DNA of 39,084 nt from Sysuimicrobium calidum (GTDB lineage Bacteria > Sysuimicrobiota > Sysuimicrobiia > Sysuimicrobiales > Sysuimicrobiaceae): assembly GCA_031459935.1 (NCBI GenBank), contig JAVKHN010000017.1, forward strand, positions 1 through 39,084. Reading direction: 5' to 3'. Positions within the stretch are counted from its first letter, which is position 1, and each line of letters starts with the position of its first letter. The notes below the pieces were generated by a model that was not told where the DNA came from, did no database searches, and saw only the letters and a program-made list of their open reading frames with translations. The position numbers and the translations under genes are program-made. Positions 8,381 to 18,078 of this stretch are shown piece after piece.

Positions 8381-10405
8381 CTAGGAAGGAGGCTGTTCGC
8401 GAATCGCGGCTTCCGGAAGCACGGGATATCCAGGGGCCGGGAGAAGCCCCCGGGCCCGGAGGAGGATCCACGCCGCTATGGAGGCCAGCGCGCCGATCGC
8501 GGTTCCCAGCACGAGACCGTTGGCGGTGCGCCACAGGGTGTAGAGGATCGGGGTGTGGAGGTGGGCGAAGGAGTTCACGAGTCCCGCTTGCCCGACGGCT
8601 CCGGCGACAACCAGTGCCAGGCCCCACCGCCGCACGCCCACGAGATACGCGGCGATGCCGAGGAGCAGCGCAGGATGGCCCACCAGGTACTCCTTCGTGC
8701 GGGGCCGGGCCACCAGGGCCTCCTCCAACGCCGTGCGCAACCGCTCCTCCAGGCCCAGCACGGGCAGGCTCACGTTGCCGGTACGCAGCACCAACAGCAG
8801 GCCCGCGGATCCCAGCACCACGAGGACCAGAGCCGTCCGAAGGGAGAGGGGCCGGTCCAGGGCCCGAGCGAGCCTCCGCCACGGAGGATCCTCAGAAGCC
8901 CTCCCCCGCTCCGAGAGTTCCAACAGCAGGACCAGGGCCAGGGGGAGGACGGTGGCGATCTTCACCCCGAAGAAGACCTCGAAGGCCATCATGAAGGGCC
9001 AGTCCGTGAGCGCCGCGGCTACCAGAAATCCCCCCGCGGTCGACCCCAGGGAGATGAGCCAAAGCCGGCCGGCGGCTTCCAGCAGCACGCGGCCTCCGCA
9101 GCTCATCCGCGGTCCGCCACGGGGCAGACCCGCATGGATCGCAAGAGGGGGGATGGCCACGGCACCCAGGAGAGCCACGAGCTTGCGCGTCCACAGTTCG
9201 GAGACCACGCCCAGCACGAGAAGCCCAACCCATCCCACGCCCACCAGGATCCCCGCGCCGAGCGGGGAGGGCGCCCTCCCGGCGAGGAGAACCAGCAAGA
9301 GGACGCCCGCGGCCACGATCCCCAACCGCACGGCAAGCACCACGGAACGCGGAAGCCGCAGGATCGGAAACGGAGCCGCCCACCCCAGCTGGAAACCGGA
9401 GGCCCGCAGGTCCTGGACGAGGGATCGGAGGTAGTGGAGGTTGAACGCCACGGGATCCACGCCGCCAGGCACCGAGTGGAACGGCCGAAGGTAGAGGATC
9501 CGGAGGTTGCGCTCCCGGGCCGCCCGCAGGAACCGCTCCCGGGCCGCCTCCGGGTTCATGCGGTCCAGCTCGTCCTGTCCGATGCTGAACACCCGCACGA
9601 CCCGGGGCATCATCCGGACCGCCAGGGCCTGTTCTCCCCGCATCCGACGCGCCGTGGTGAGGACCTCCACCCGGCCGTAGACCCCTCCGATCTCCCGGAG
9701 GACCGCAGCCGCCTGAGGGATCAGGTGTTCGTATCCGAGAACCTCCACCCCCTCGAAGACGAAGGTGAGATCCTCTCCCAGTTCCCCGTATTTCCGGATC
9801 CTCTCCCGCAGGCGCTCCGCATCCAGGGTCCGCACGTTTCGGGGCCGCAGGACCACCCGAAACCCGCTCTGCTCCCACCGTCGGACCTCCGAGGGGAGGA
9901 ACCCGAGGCCGACCTCCTCCAAGTCCTTGCGCCACCCCAGGACCTCGTACACGAGGGGATCCCGGAGCACGGGGCGAATCCGGTGAACTCCCAGAGCGTT
10001 CCGAAAGCCCCACTCCACCAGGGTGGCCACCTCAGGTCGGGCCGGCAGCACGTACACGGACCGGAGGAGGTCCGGCCGGCGCGTCAACGCTAAGAGGGCA
10101 GCGGAGAGGCGGCCGGTCCGCGCCTGCGCCAGCAGTTCCGGGCCATCGAGGACCGCCACCAACCCCGCATCCTCCAAGCGTCGCAGGGTCTGCTCATACA
10201 CCGCCACGCTGGTGGCCCCTGCCTCCCGCAGCGTCTTCCAGAACCCCTCTTCCCCCAGGCCCTCCCGCCGGGCCACGAGCTGCCAGCTCTCGCTGTCGAG
10301 GACGAGCTCTACGGTCCGATAGGAGGCCTCCACCCCGTGGCGCTCCCAGGCCACCCCGAGAGATGCGAAAAGACCCACGAGGACCAGGAAGGGAAGGAGC
10401 CGCAC
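8381..10405 (-). CDS. DUF5693 family multi-pass membrane protein
   Basis: A 674-residue protein of the DUF5693 family, which commonly sits beside csaB. Residues 1-20 form a hydrophobic N-terminal anchor. About 20-340 is an extracytoplasmic part that reads like a TIM-barrel-type domain (LREAGATSVAVYEQTLRRLE; ARERNLRILYLRPFHSV). About 350-660 is a series of hydrophobic segments (for example VVLAVRLGIVAAGVLLLVLL), giving roughly eight to ten membrane helices. The start is GTG at 10405, 3 bp after prfB, so the genes are tightly coupled. The position between prfB and csaB suggests a role in synthesis, transport or remodelling of the pyruvylated wall polymer. That is inference from context; the biochemical function is not known to me. 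Confidence 0.85.
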   Translation of the reverse strand: MRLLPFLVLVGLFASLGVAWERHGVEASYRTVELVLDSESWQLVARREGLGEEGFWKTLREAGATSVAVYEQTLRRLEDAGLVAVLDGPELLAQARTGRLSAALLALTRRPDLLRSVYVLPARPEVATLVEWGFRNALGVHRIRPVLRDPLVYEVLGWRKDLEEVGLGFLPSEVRRWEQSGFRVVLRPRNVRTLDAERLRERIRKYGELGEDLTFVFEGVEVLGYEHLIPQAAAVLREIGGVYGRVEVLTTARRMRGEQALAVRMMPRVVRVFSIGQDELDRMNPEAARERFLRAARERNLRILYLRPFHSVPGGVDPVAFNLHYLRSLVQDLRASGFQLGWAAPFPILRLPRSVVLAVRLGIVAAGVLLLVLLAGRAPSPLGAGILVGVGWVGLLVLGVVSELWTRKLVALLGAVAIPPLAIHAGLPRGGPRMSCGGRVLLEAAGRLWLISLGSTAGGFLVAAALTDWPFMMAFEVFFGVKIATVLPLALVLLLELSERGRASEDPPWRRLARALDRPLSLRTALVLVVLGSAGLLLVLRTGNVSLPVLGLEERLRTALEEALVARPRTKEYLVGHPALLLGIAAYLVGVRRWGLALVVAGAVGQAGLVNSFAHLHTPILYTLWRTANGLVLGTAIGALASIAAWILLRARGLLPAPGYPVLPEAAIREQPPS

Positions 10406-10408
10406 CCG

Positions 10409-11534
10409 CTATCCTCTCGCCCGAACCCGGTTTGCGGCCGTCTGGGCCCGCAGGTAGGCATAGATGAAGGGGTCCAGCTCGCCCTCAAGCACCGCCTGCA
10501 CGTTCCCCGTCTCCACGCCCGTGCGGTGGTCCTTCACCAGGGTGTACGGGTGCAGGACGTAGGAACGGATCTGGTTGCCCCAGGAGGCATCCCGATGCTC
10601 CCCTCGCAGCTGCTGCAGTTTCCTCTCCTGCTCCCGTCGGTAGTGCTCGTACAGACGGGCGGCCAGAAGGCGCAGGGCGGTCTCCCGGTTGGCATGCTGG
10701 CTGCGCTCGTTCTGACACTGCACCACGATCCCCGTAGGCAGGTGCGTGATGCGGACCGCGGTTTCCACCTTGTTCACGTTCTGGCCCCCGGCCCCCCGTG
10801 CCCGGAAGGTCTCCATGCGCAGCTCCTCCGGTCGGAGGTCCACCTCGATGGGCTCCACCTCAGGCAGCACCTCCACCAGGGCGAAGGAGGTGTGGCGCCG
10901 GTGGGCGGCATCAAAGGGGGAGATGCGAACGAGGCGGTGCGTGCCCCGCTCCGCCTTCAGGTACCCGTAGGCGTACGGCCCCCGCACCATCACCGTGGCG
11001 CTTTTGATCCCCGCCTCCTCGCCCGGGGAGAGGTCGACCACCTCCGCCTCGTACCCCTTAGAAGCAGCCCACCGCAGGTACATCCGGAGGAGCATCTCCG
11101 CCCAGTCCTGGGAATCCGTCCCCCCCGCTCCCGCGTGGACGGAGAGGATGGCATTGGAGGGATCGTGTTCGCCGGAGAGCAGGGTCTCGATCTCCAGCTG
11201 CTCCAGCCGGGCGTGCAGGGTCTGGGCCTCCTCCTGCAAAAGCCCGAGCTCCTCGGGATCCTCCAGCCCCCGGGTCAGCAGCTCTCCCAGGTCCAGCAAT
11301 CCCCGCTCCAGCGCCTCGAAGGTCACCAGCTGCGCGCGGAGGCGTCCCAGCTCCCGGCCCACCTCCCGGGCCCGACCCGGATCCGACCATACCTCGGGGC
11401 GGGCACTCTCCTCCTCCAGCTCCTGGATGCGACGCCGGATGCGATCCAGGTCAAAGGTGCCCTCCGATTTCCCGGAGTCGCGCCAGATCCTCGCTCACCT
11501 GGGCCCGCAGTTCGTCCAGGGTGGTATACGTCAT
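10409..11534 (-). CDS. prfB: Peptide chain release factor 2 (programmed +1 frameshift)
   Basis: RF2 terminates translation at UGA and UAA. The gene starts with ATG at 11534 and reads 27 codons (MTYTTLDELRAQVSEDLARL, then REIGGHL) to an in-frame TGA at 11453-11451. Reading then shifts +1 to GAC and continues for 347 codons to the stop at 10409, giving a 374-residue protein of normal length. The RF2-specific SPF tripeptide for stop recognition lies in RISPFDAAHRRHTSFA. The peptidyl-tRNA hydrolysis motif GGQ lies in RGAGGQNVNKVETAVRITH. AGGTGAGGAT upstream of the ATG is the ribosome site. It follows secA by 75 bp, the usual Firmicutes-like secA-prfB order. An annotation pipeline would start it at 11362 and lose the N-terminus. 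Confidence 0.96.
11448..11463 (-). promoter_or_regulatory. prfB programmed +1 frameshift site
   Basis: On the minus strand the order is GGAGGG (internal Shine-Dalgarno-like), CAC, then CTT TGA C. This matches the classic autoregulatory element of E. coli prfB (AGGGGG TAT CTT TGA C): same 3-base spacer, same slippery CTT and same weak stop context TGAC. When RF2 is scarce, the ribosome slips from CTT to TTT and restores RF2 production. Confidence 0.95.
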
Positions 11535-11609
11535 AACTTATCCTCACCTCTCCACGATCATGGTATCCGCTACCGGATCCCCAAAGAACCGAAAACCGGG
11601 GCGGGGGGA

Positions 11610-14273
<2,664 letters not shown>

Positions 14274-14291
14274 AAATTCACTCCCTGCGTT

Positions 14292-14297
14292 AGTATA
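14292..14297 (-). promoter_or_regulatory. Candidate -10 box for secA
   Basis: TATACT on the minus strand lies about 19 bases before the secA ATG, in the 51 bp gap after the DUF3048 gene. No convincing -35 box is seen in the GC-rich sequence upstream, and a start so close to the ribosome site would leave a very short leader. Read-through from hpf and DUF3048 is equally possible. Confidence 0.3.
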
Positions 14298-14324
14298 AAC
14301 CGCCGGACGGGACCGGGGGTTCCG

Positions 14325-15350
14325 CTAGGGCCCCCTGGGGACGTACGTCACCGGGGTACCGAGGGGCACAAGGATCGTCCACAGAGGGCCGGGCGGGAGC
14401 AACAGGCCCCGGCCCTGGGAATCCGTGAACACCGTGGGGGCCCCCTCGGAGGACTTCTCCCAACGGCCCTCCACCACGCGTCCGTAGGCAAAGATCAGGG
14501 CTTCTCCCCGCCCTACCACCCCGACTTCCGAGACCTCCACCCTCCCCGACCGCCACCCCCGCCACGTCACGAACTGCACCAGGATGGCTCGGGCCCACAC
14601 CGGCGCCCCTGTGAGGGCATCGAGATGCGGCCGGCCCGCGGTGGTCCGGAGGTAGCGGCCATCATGGTACGTGAACTCCGCCCGGAAGGGGGCCGCAAAC
14701 CCGATCCGGACGTGGTCCGCAACGCTTCCCTGGGGATCGGTGTAGGCCAGCGCCGCCGGACGCAGCGGCTCTGTGGGACGGTCATAGCCCCGACGCCGCA
14801 TGACCTCCCGGATCCGGGAAACGGATCCGTAGAGGTTGTGGGGCATGCGCCGATCCCGGCTGCGCCAGAAGGGCTGCGGAGTCCAGAACTCATTGACCAC
14901 GGGGTAACGGTGGGTGCGGATCCACTGGAAGGCGGGGAGGCTCTGCCCCGCGTGGGCCACCACGGCGTCCAGCTCCCGGGCGATCTCCAGAAACACGGGC
15001 CGCACGCTGCGCACGGGCCCCACCCGGGCCGGTTCCTGGTCGCTGAACACCGCGAGGAACCTAGGAATCCGGGCCTCCGTGGGGACTTCGTATATGAGGC
15101 ACGCAGAGCTCAACCCACTCTGCGGCCGGGCCCTCGGATCGTTGTCCACCACCACCCCCACCAACCGTCGGCCATGGGTGGGGGCACAAGCGGTGGCCAG
15201 GCTCCCGGAGAGGGTGTAGCCCGGCTTCATCTGCCGGAGCAGATCTCCCCGCGCCTGCAGGCGCAGGGGCGGCAGGCGGGAGAGATCGGGCCGGAGGGCG
15301 CACCCCACCAGGGCCACGGCCCATGCGCAGGCCCACACCACCCGCCTCAT
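14325..15350 (-). CDS. DUF3048 (YerB-like) lipoprotein
   Basis: A 341-residue secreted protein. The N-terminus MRRVVWACAWAVALVGCALR is a lipoprotein signal with lipobox LVGC at residues 14-17, so Cys17 is probably lipidated. The remainder matches the two-part DUF3048 family: RRLVGVVVDNDPRARPQSGL (about 60-80), ARVGPVRSVRPVFLEIAREL and HAGQSLPAFQWI; then the C-terminal half with RAEFTYHDGRYLRT and NVL-type strands ending GLLLPPGPLWTILVP. B. subtilis YerB belongs to this family; its activity is not firmly known. The ATG overlaps the hpf stop by 4 bp (ATGA), implying translational coupling. Presence between hpf and secA suggests an envelope role, which is inference. Confidence 0.88.
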   Translation of the reverse strand: MRRVVWACAWAVALVGCALRPDLSRLPPLRLQARGDLLRQMKPGYTLSGSLATACAPTHGRRLVGVVVDNDPRARPQSGLSSACLIYEVPTEARIPRFLAVFSDQEPARVGPVRSVRPVFLEIARELDAVVAHAGQSLPAFQWIRTHRYPVVNEFWTPQPFWRSRDRRMPHNLYGSVSRIREVMRRRGYDRPTEPLRPAALAYTDPQGSVADHVRIGFAAPFRAEFTYHDGRYLRTTAGRPHLDALTGAPVWARAILVQFVTWRGWRSGRVEVSEVGVVGRGEALIFAYGRVVEGRWEKSSEGAPTVFTDSQGRGLLLPPGPLWTILVPLGTPVTYVPRGP

Positions 15351-15910
15351 TCCACCTCGAGCAGGCCCAGATGTCCGTCCCGCCGACGGTACAGCACGCG
15401 AACGTGCCCCGTGTCCGCATCCCGGTACACGAAGAAGCTGTGGCCCAGCAGCTCCATCTGGATGATGGCCTCCTCCTCCGTTATGGGTTTGGGGGTGAGC
15501 TGCTTGCGGCGCACGATCCGAGGGAGGGATTCCACGAACTCCTCGGCCTTTTGCTCCCGTTCCGCCTCCGCCTCCTCCCGGCGCTGCCGGCGGATCTCAT
15601 CCAGGCGGCGCTTATGGATCCAGCGGTTCCGCACCTTCTGGATCTGCCGTTCCAGTTTCTCGGCCACCAGGTCCACGGCCGCGAAGAAGTCCGGCGCGGC
15701 CTCCTCTCCCCGCAGCACAAAACCGTCACCGTACACCGTAACCTCCACGAGGGATTCGTGCCCCTGGTTCCGGTCCCGGCCACTCCGCAGGACCACCCTC
15801 GCTTCCTGGACGTGGTCAAAGAACCGGCTCAGCCGTTCGATCTTCTTCGTCGTATACTGGCGCAGGGACTCGTTGATGGTCACGTTTCTCGCTGTGAGGA
15901 CGATGTTCAT
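15347..15910 (-). CDS. hpf: Long-form ribosome hibernation promoting factor
   Basis: A 187-residue HPF that binds the 30S subunit and pairs two ribosomes into inactive 100S dimers in stationary phase. The N-terminal ribosome-binding domain (1-100) begins MNIVLTARNVTINESLRQYT and carries VEVTVYGDGFVLRGEE and VDLVAEKLERQIQK. A charged coiled linker follows (about 100-130). The C-terminal dimerisation domain (about 132-187) contains ITEEEAIIQMELLGHSFFVY and ends LYRRRDGHLGLLEVE. ATG at 15910 matches the family start; the in-frame extension to 16078 has no family similarity. GGGAG lies 6 bases upstream. It is the first gene of the minus-strand hpf - DUF3048 - secA - prfB series. Confidence 0.95.
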   Translation of the reverse strand: MNIVLTARNVTINESLRQYTTKKIERLSRFFDHVQEARVVLRSGRDRNQGHESLVEVTVYGDGFVLRGEEAAPDFFAAVDLVAEKLERQIQKVRNRWIHKRRLDEIRRQRREEAEAEREQKAEEFVESLPRIVRRKQLTPKPITEEEAIIQMELLGHSFFVYRDADTGHVRVLYRRRDGHLGLLEVE

Positions 15911-15999
15911 CGTGCACTCCCGCTGATGGATCTCTTCCCCGCCATCTCCGGTAACCCCCGGGTTCCTCCCGAGGTCCCGGGACGGCTCCGGGTATCCCC

Positions 16000-16005
16000 A
16001 TTGTA
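16000..16005 (-). promoter_or_regulatory. Candidate -10 box for the hpf operon
   Basis: TACAAT on the minus strand (within CCTAGTACAATGGGG) lies 90 bases before the hpf ATG, in the 142 bp divergent gap shared with the DUF402 gene. A -35 is not clear; TTCGAC is present but spaced 21 bases away, longer than ideal. An alternative sigma factor could fit, since hpf is often stress-controlled. Confidence 0.4.
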
Positions 16006-16052
16006 CTAGGAGTCCGCGCCAGGGACGTCGAAGGGATCCCGAGATCTGCGTC

Positions 16053-16547
16053 ATGGGAATCCCGTTCCTGGAGATCAAGCGGCGACCGGACGGCCGCGAG
16101 GAGGCGTTTCGATGCGAGCTCCTCCTCCGGGATGCGGACTGTGTGGTGCTCCGTTACGTGGTCACGCACCCCTGGCGGGTGGACGACCTCTGCCTGGATC
16201 CCGGCACGGTCACCTACGGCTATTTCTGGGTGAACCGTCCGTACAACGTCTACCACTGGGTCACGCCGCACGGGGAGCCCCTCGGGTGCTACATCAACCT
16301 GAGCGGAGAGGTGCAGCTGGAAGCGGACCGGATCGCCTGGCTCGATCTCGCGGTCGACGTGCTTGTCCGGCCGGGTGCAGAGCCGAAGGTGCTGGACGAG
16401 GAGGAGATGGAGGCTCTCCCGGAAAGCCTGAGAACCAGGGCGCGGCAGGCGCTGGCAGAGGTCCTCGCCCGCTGGCCCTCCATCGTGAGAGAGGTAACCG
16501 CCGCCACCTCTCGCCTGCTTTCCCCCCCCGGGAGGGGGCTCCGGTGA
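16053..16547 (+). CDS. DUF402 family protein
   Basis: A 164-residue cytoplasmic protein of the DUF402 (FomD/YgaC-like) fold. Relatives include metal-dependent phosphatases acting on nucleotides and FomD, which cleaves a CMP-phosphonate in fosfomycin synthesis. Family features: TVTYGYFWVNRPYNVYHWV (about 50-68), then PLGCYINLSGEVQLEADR with the usual Y-N position, then DLAVDVLVRPGAEPKVLDEE containing the D-x-D/E acidic residues, and a C-terminal helical segment. The ATG follows AAGGGATCC somewhat distantly. It is divergent from hpf and convergent with the XRE gene. The specific substrate here is unknown. Confidence 0.82.
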   Translation: MGIPFLEIKRRPDGREEAFRCELLLRDADCVVLRYVVTHPWRVDDLCLDPGTVTYGYFWVNRPYNVYHWVTPHGEPLGCYINLSGEVQLEADRIAWLDLAVDVLVRPGAEPKVLDEEEMEALPESLRTRARQALAEVLARWPSIVREVTAATSRLLSPPGRGLR

Positions 16548-16619
16548 CAGAATCCATCCCGGGCCCACTGTGAAACACACGTTCCCCATTGCTTTTCTCG
16601 CCGAATCTGTGGTAAAAAG

Positions 16620-16703
16620 AAACTGTCAGCGGCAAGCGATCCGGAGAGGTCGAGGTCGGGGAACCGACCGAGGTCACTTTGGAAGCGCGGCCGCTGACAG
16701 TTT
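16620..16703. terminator. Structured inverted repeat with nested hairpin between convergent genes
   Basis: Perfect 14-base arms AAACTGTCAGCGGC (16620-16633) and GCCGCTGACAGTTT (16690-16703) enclose 56 bases. These contain a second hairpin, GGTCGG-GGAA-CCGACC (16654-16669), with a GNRA-type loop. On the minus strand the outer stem is followed by TTTCTTTTT, so it can serve as terminator for the XRE gene, whose stop codon touches the right arm. The long spacer and nested stem are unusual for a plain terminator. A small mobile repeat or a regulatory RNA element is an alternative. Confidence 0.55.
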
Positions 16704-17273
16704 TCAGGCCCTCCTTCGCTTCCGGACCCAATCCCGGACCTCCTCACGGGTCACCTCCCAGGCATGCCAGGCGGCGTTGCGGGCGATGCTGTAGGCGGCC
16801 TCCTCGAATTCGGGGGGGAGCTTTCGGGCCCGCAAGGCAGCGCGGAGATCGAGGGGGAGGTGGGGGAGCACGTCCCGTTCGAAGTCCATCTTCTGCAGGA
16901 AAGAGAGGATCTCGTCGGGCGGGATGCACCCACTGATCTCCGCGGGCAGTTGCTCCAGCCGGTGGATGAGCTCGAGGTGGCGCTGGTGCAGTTTGGCCTC
17001 CAGGCGCTCCAGCGCCTCCACGGTTCCCTCCTGCGCGGGAGCCTCCGTGTAGCCCTCCAGGAAATACGCCGGGGGCCGGTTGAGGACCTCACACATCCGG
17101 AGGAAGGTGAGGAACTTGGGAAAGGCCTTCCCCCGCTCCCAATCGCCCACCGCCACGGCGCTCCGTAGGCCCAGCAGCCGGGCCAACGCTCGCTGCGAGA
17201 GCCCCGCGGCCGTGCGCGCCTCGTGAACCCGTAATCCGAAGGTGCGCAGGATCTCCGCCACCAGTCGACCCAT
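16704..17273 (-). CDS. XRE-family HTH transcriptional regulator
   Basis: A 189-residue DNA-binding protein. Residues about 12-70 form a Cro/CI-type helix-turn-helix (VHEARTAAGLSQRALARLLG with the recognition part, then VAVGDWERGKAFPKFLTFLR). The middle is a charged helical stretch, probably coiled coil (LERLEAKLHQRHLELIHRLE). A C-terminal basic region (ARNAAWHAWEVTREEVRDWV) ends in KRRRA. ATG at 17273 is chosen for the GGAGGGGGGAGGAGG leader and because the HTH starts soon after; the longer frame from 17339 crosses the promoter. It is divergent from the zinc-finger/SLH operon and may control it or itself. No family-specific target can be named. Confidence 0.85.
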   Translation of the reverse strand: MGRLVAEILRTFGLRVHEARTAAGLSQRALARLLGLRSAVAVGDWERGKAFPKFLTFLRMCEVLNRPPAYFLEGYTEAPAQEGTVEALERLEAKLHQRHLELIHRLEQLPAEISGCIPPDEILSFLQKMDFERDVLPHLPLDLRAALRARKLPPEFEEAAYSIARNAAWHAWEVTREEVRDWVRKRRRA

Positions 17274-17295
17274 CCTCCTCCCCCCTCCACGGTTT

Positions 17296-17301
17296 ATTCT
17301 A
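17296..17301 (-). promoter_or_regulatory. Candidate extended -10 of the XRE gene with GCTGACAG at the -35 side
   Basis: Minus-strand TGATAGAAT contains an extended -10 (TG-A-TAGAAT) 23 bases before the XRE start. About 20 bases upstream is GCTGACAG (17321-17328), overlapping a CTGACA -35-like box. The same octamer occurs in both arms of the inverted repeat at the gene's 3' end (16620-16703), so it could be the operator of this regulator. That is inference from the repeat alone. Confidence 0.4.
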
Positions 17302-17498
17302 TCAAAATGAGCAACTTTACCTGTCAGCTTATCGAACAAATCGATAAAAATGTTTGGTAAGAACTTACAATTTGGCGGTCAGGTGTTTCACATATCTGTT
17401 GGCAGAATTCAAGCAACTTCCTTGCCAGGCCCGCAGGATCCTGGGAGGCCGGGTTCGAAAACCCAGACAGGGAAAACCGTTTGATGGAGTGGGGATTT

Positions 17499-18074
17499 AT
17501 GTCGGAGCGTCCGGCGCAACCCACCCTCCCTCCGGATCCCCTGGAGGACGCCCTCCGCCGGCGGCTGTACCGCCTCCACTGCCCTCCTCCGGAAGTATTG
17601 GGGGAGTGGCGTCTCGGGCTCCTCCAGGCCCAGGAGATCCAGGACCACCTGACCATCTGCTCCCATTGCAGGGAGGAGCTCCGCTGGCTGGATGGCCTCC
17701 TGGCAGCGGGCGTTCGTGAGGTCGTGCGCCGGACCCTTTTTCTACACCCCGTCCCATCCCTTCCCCCTGCCTTCGCCCTCCGGGGAGCCGGATCCCTCTC
17801 CCGGACCACGTACGCGGGGGAGGGGTATACGCTCACGCTGGAGGTGACCCAGGATCCCCGGGATCCTGCCTGCAGATCCGTACACGGAATTCTCGGAGGT
17901 CACCACAGACCCCACAGGGGGGAGGCGATCCTCTCTTCGGCCTCGGCCCTCTTCTCGGCTCCCCTGGATGACCTCGGGCAGTTCGCCTTCTCCCAGGTTC
18001 CCGCGGGCCGCTACGAACTCCGCGTTGTGCTGGAGGAACTTGAGATCCGCCTGGATTCGCTGGAGCTGAGTTAG
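17499..18074 (+). CDS. Orphan anti-sigma-type zinc-finger protein with C-terminal carboxypeptidase-regulatory-like domain
   Basis: A 191-residue protein. Residues about 25-60 match the zf-HC2 zinc finger of anti-sigma factors: LHCPPPEVLGEWRLGLL and IQDHLTICSHCREEL give the H-x3-C-x2-C pattern plus an upstream conserved His/Cys. The C-terminal part, including DDLGQFAFSQVPAGRYELRV, resembles the small beta-sandwich found after carboxypeptidases and in surface proteins. I see no membrane segment, unlike most zf-HC2 anti-sigma factors, and no sigma factor gene beside it. ATG at 17499 has GGAG 9 bases upstream; ATG at 17484 and TTG at 17481 are in frame. It precedes the SLH protein by 4 bp, so both are probably one operon, divergent from the XRE regulator. 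Confidence 0.7.
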   Translation: MSERPAQPTLPPDPLEDALRRRLYRLHCPPPEVLGEWRLGLLQAQEIQDHLTICSHCREELRWLDGLLAAGVREVVRRTLFLHPVPSLPPAFALRGAGSLSRTTYAGEGYTLTLEVTQDPRDPACRSVHGILGGHHRPHRGEAILSSASALFSAPLDDLGQFAFSQVPAGRYELRVVLEELEIRLDSLELS

Positions 18075-18078
18075 CCCG

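Noticed and set aside
6311..10093. A 1260-codon plus-strand open frame
   Set aside because: It runs antisense to spoVS, tagA, csaB and DUF5693, is extremely rich in Pro, His, Arg and Gly, and has no family features. Long antisense frames arise from the GC bias.
17445..17465. A GGGTTCGAAAACCC hairpin resembling a tRNA T arm
   Set aside because: No acceptor or anticodon arm can be built around it; probably a chance short stem in the divergent promoter region.
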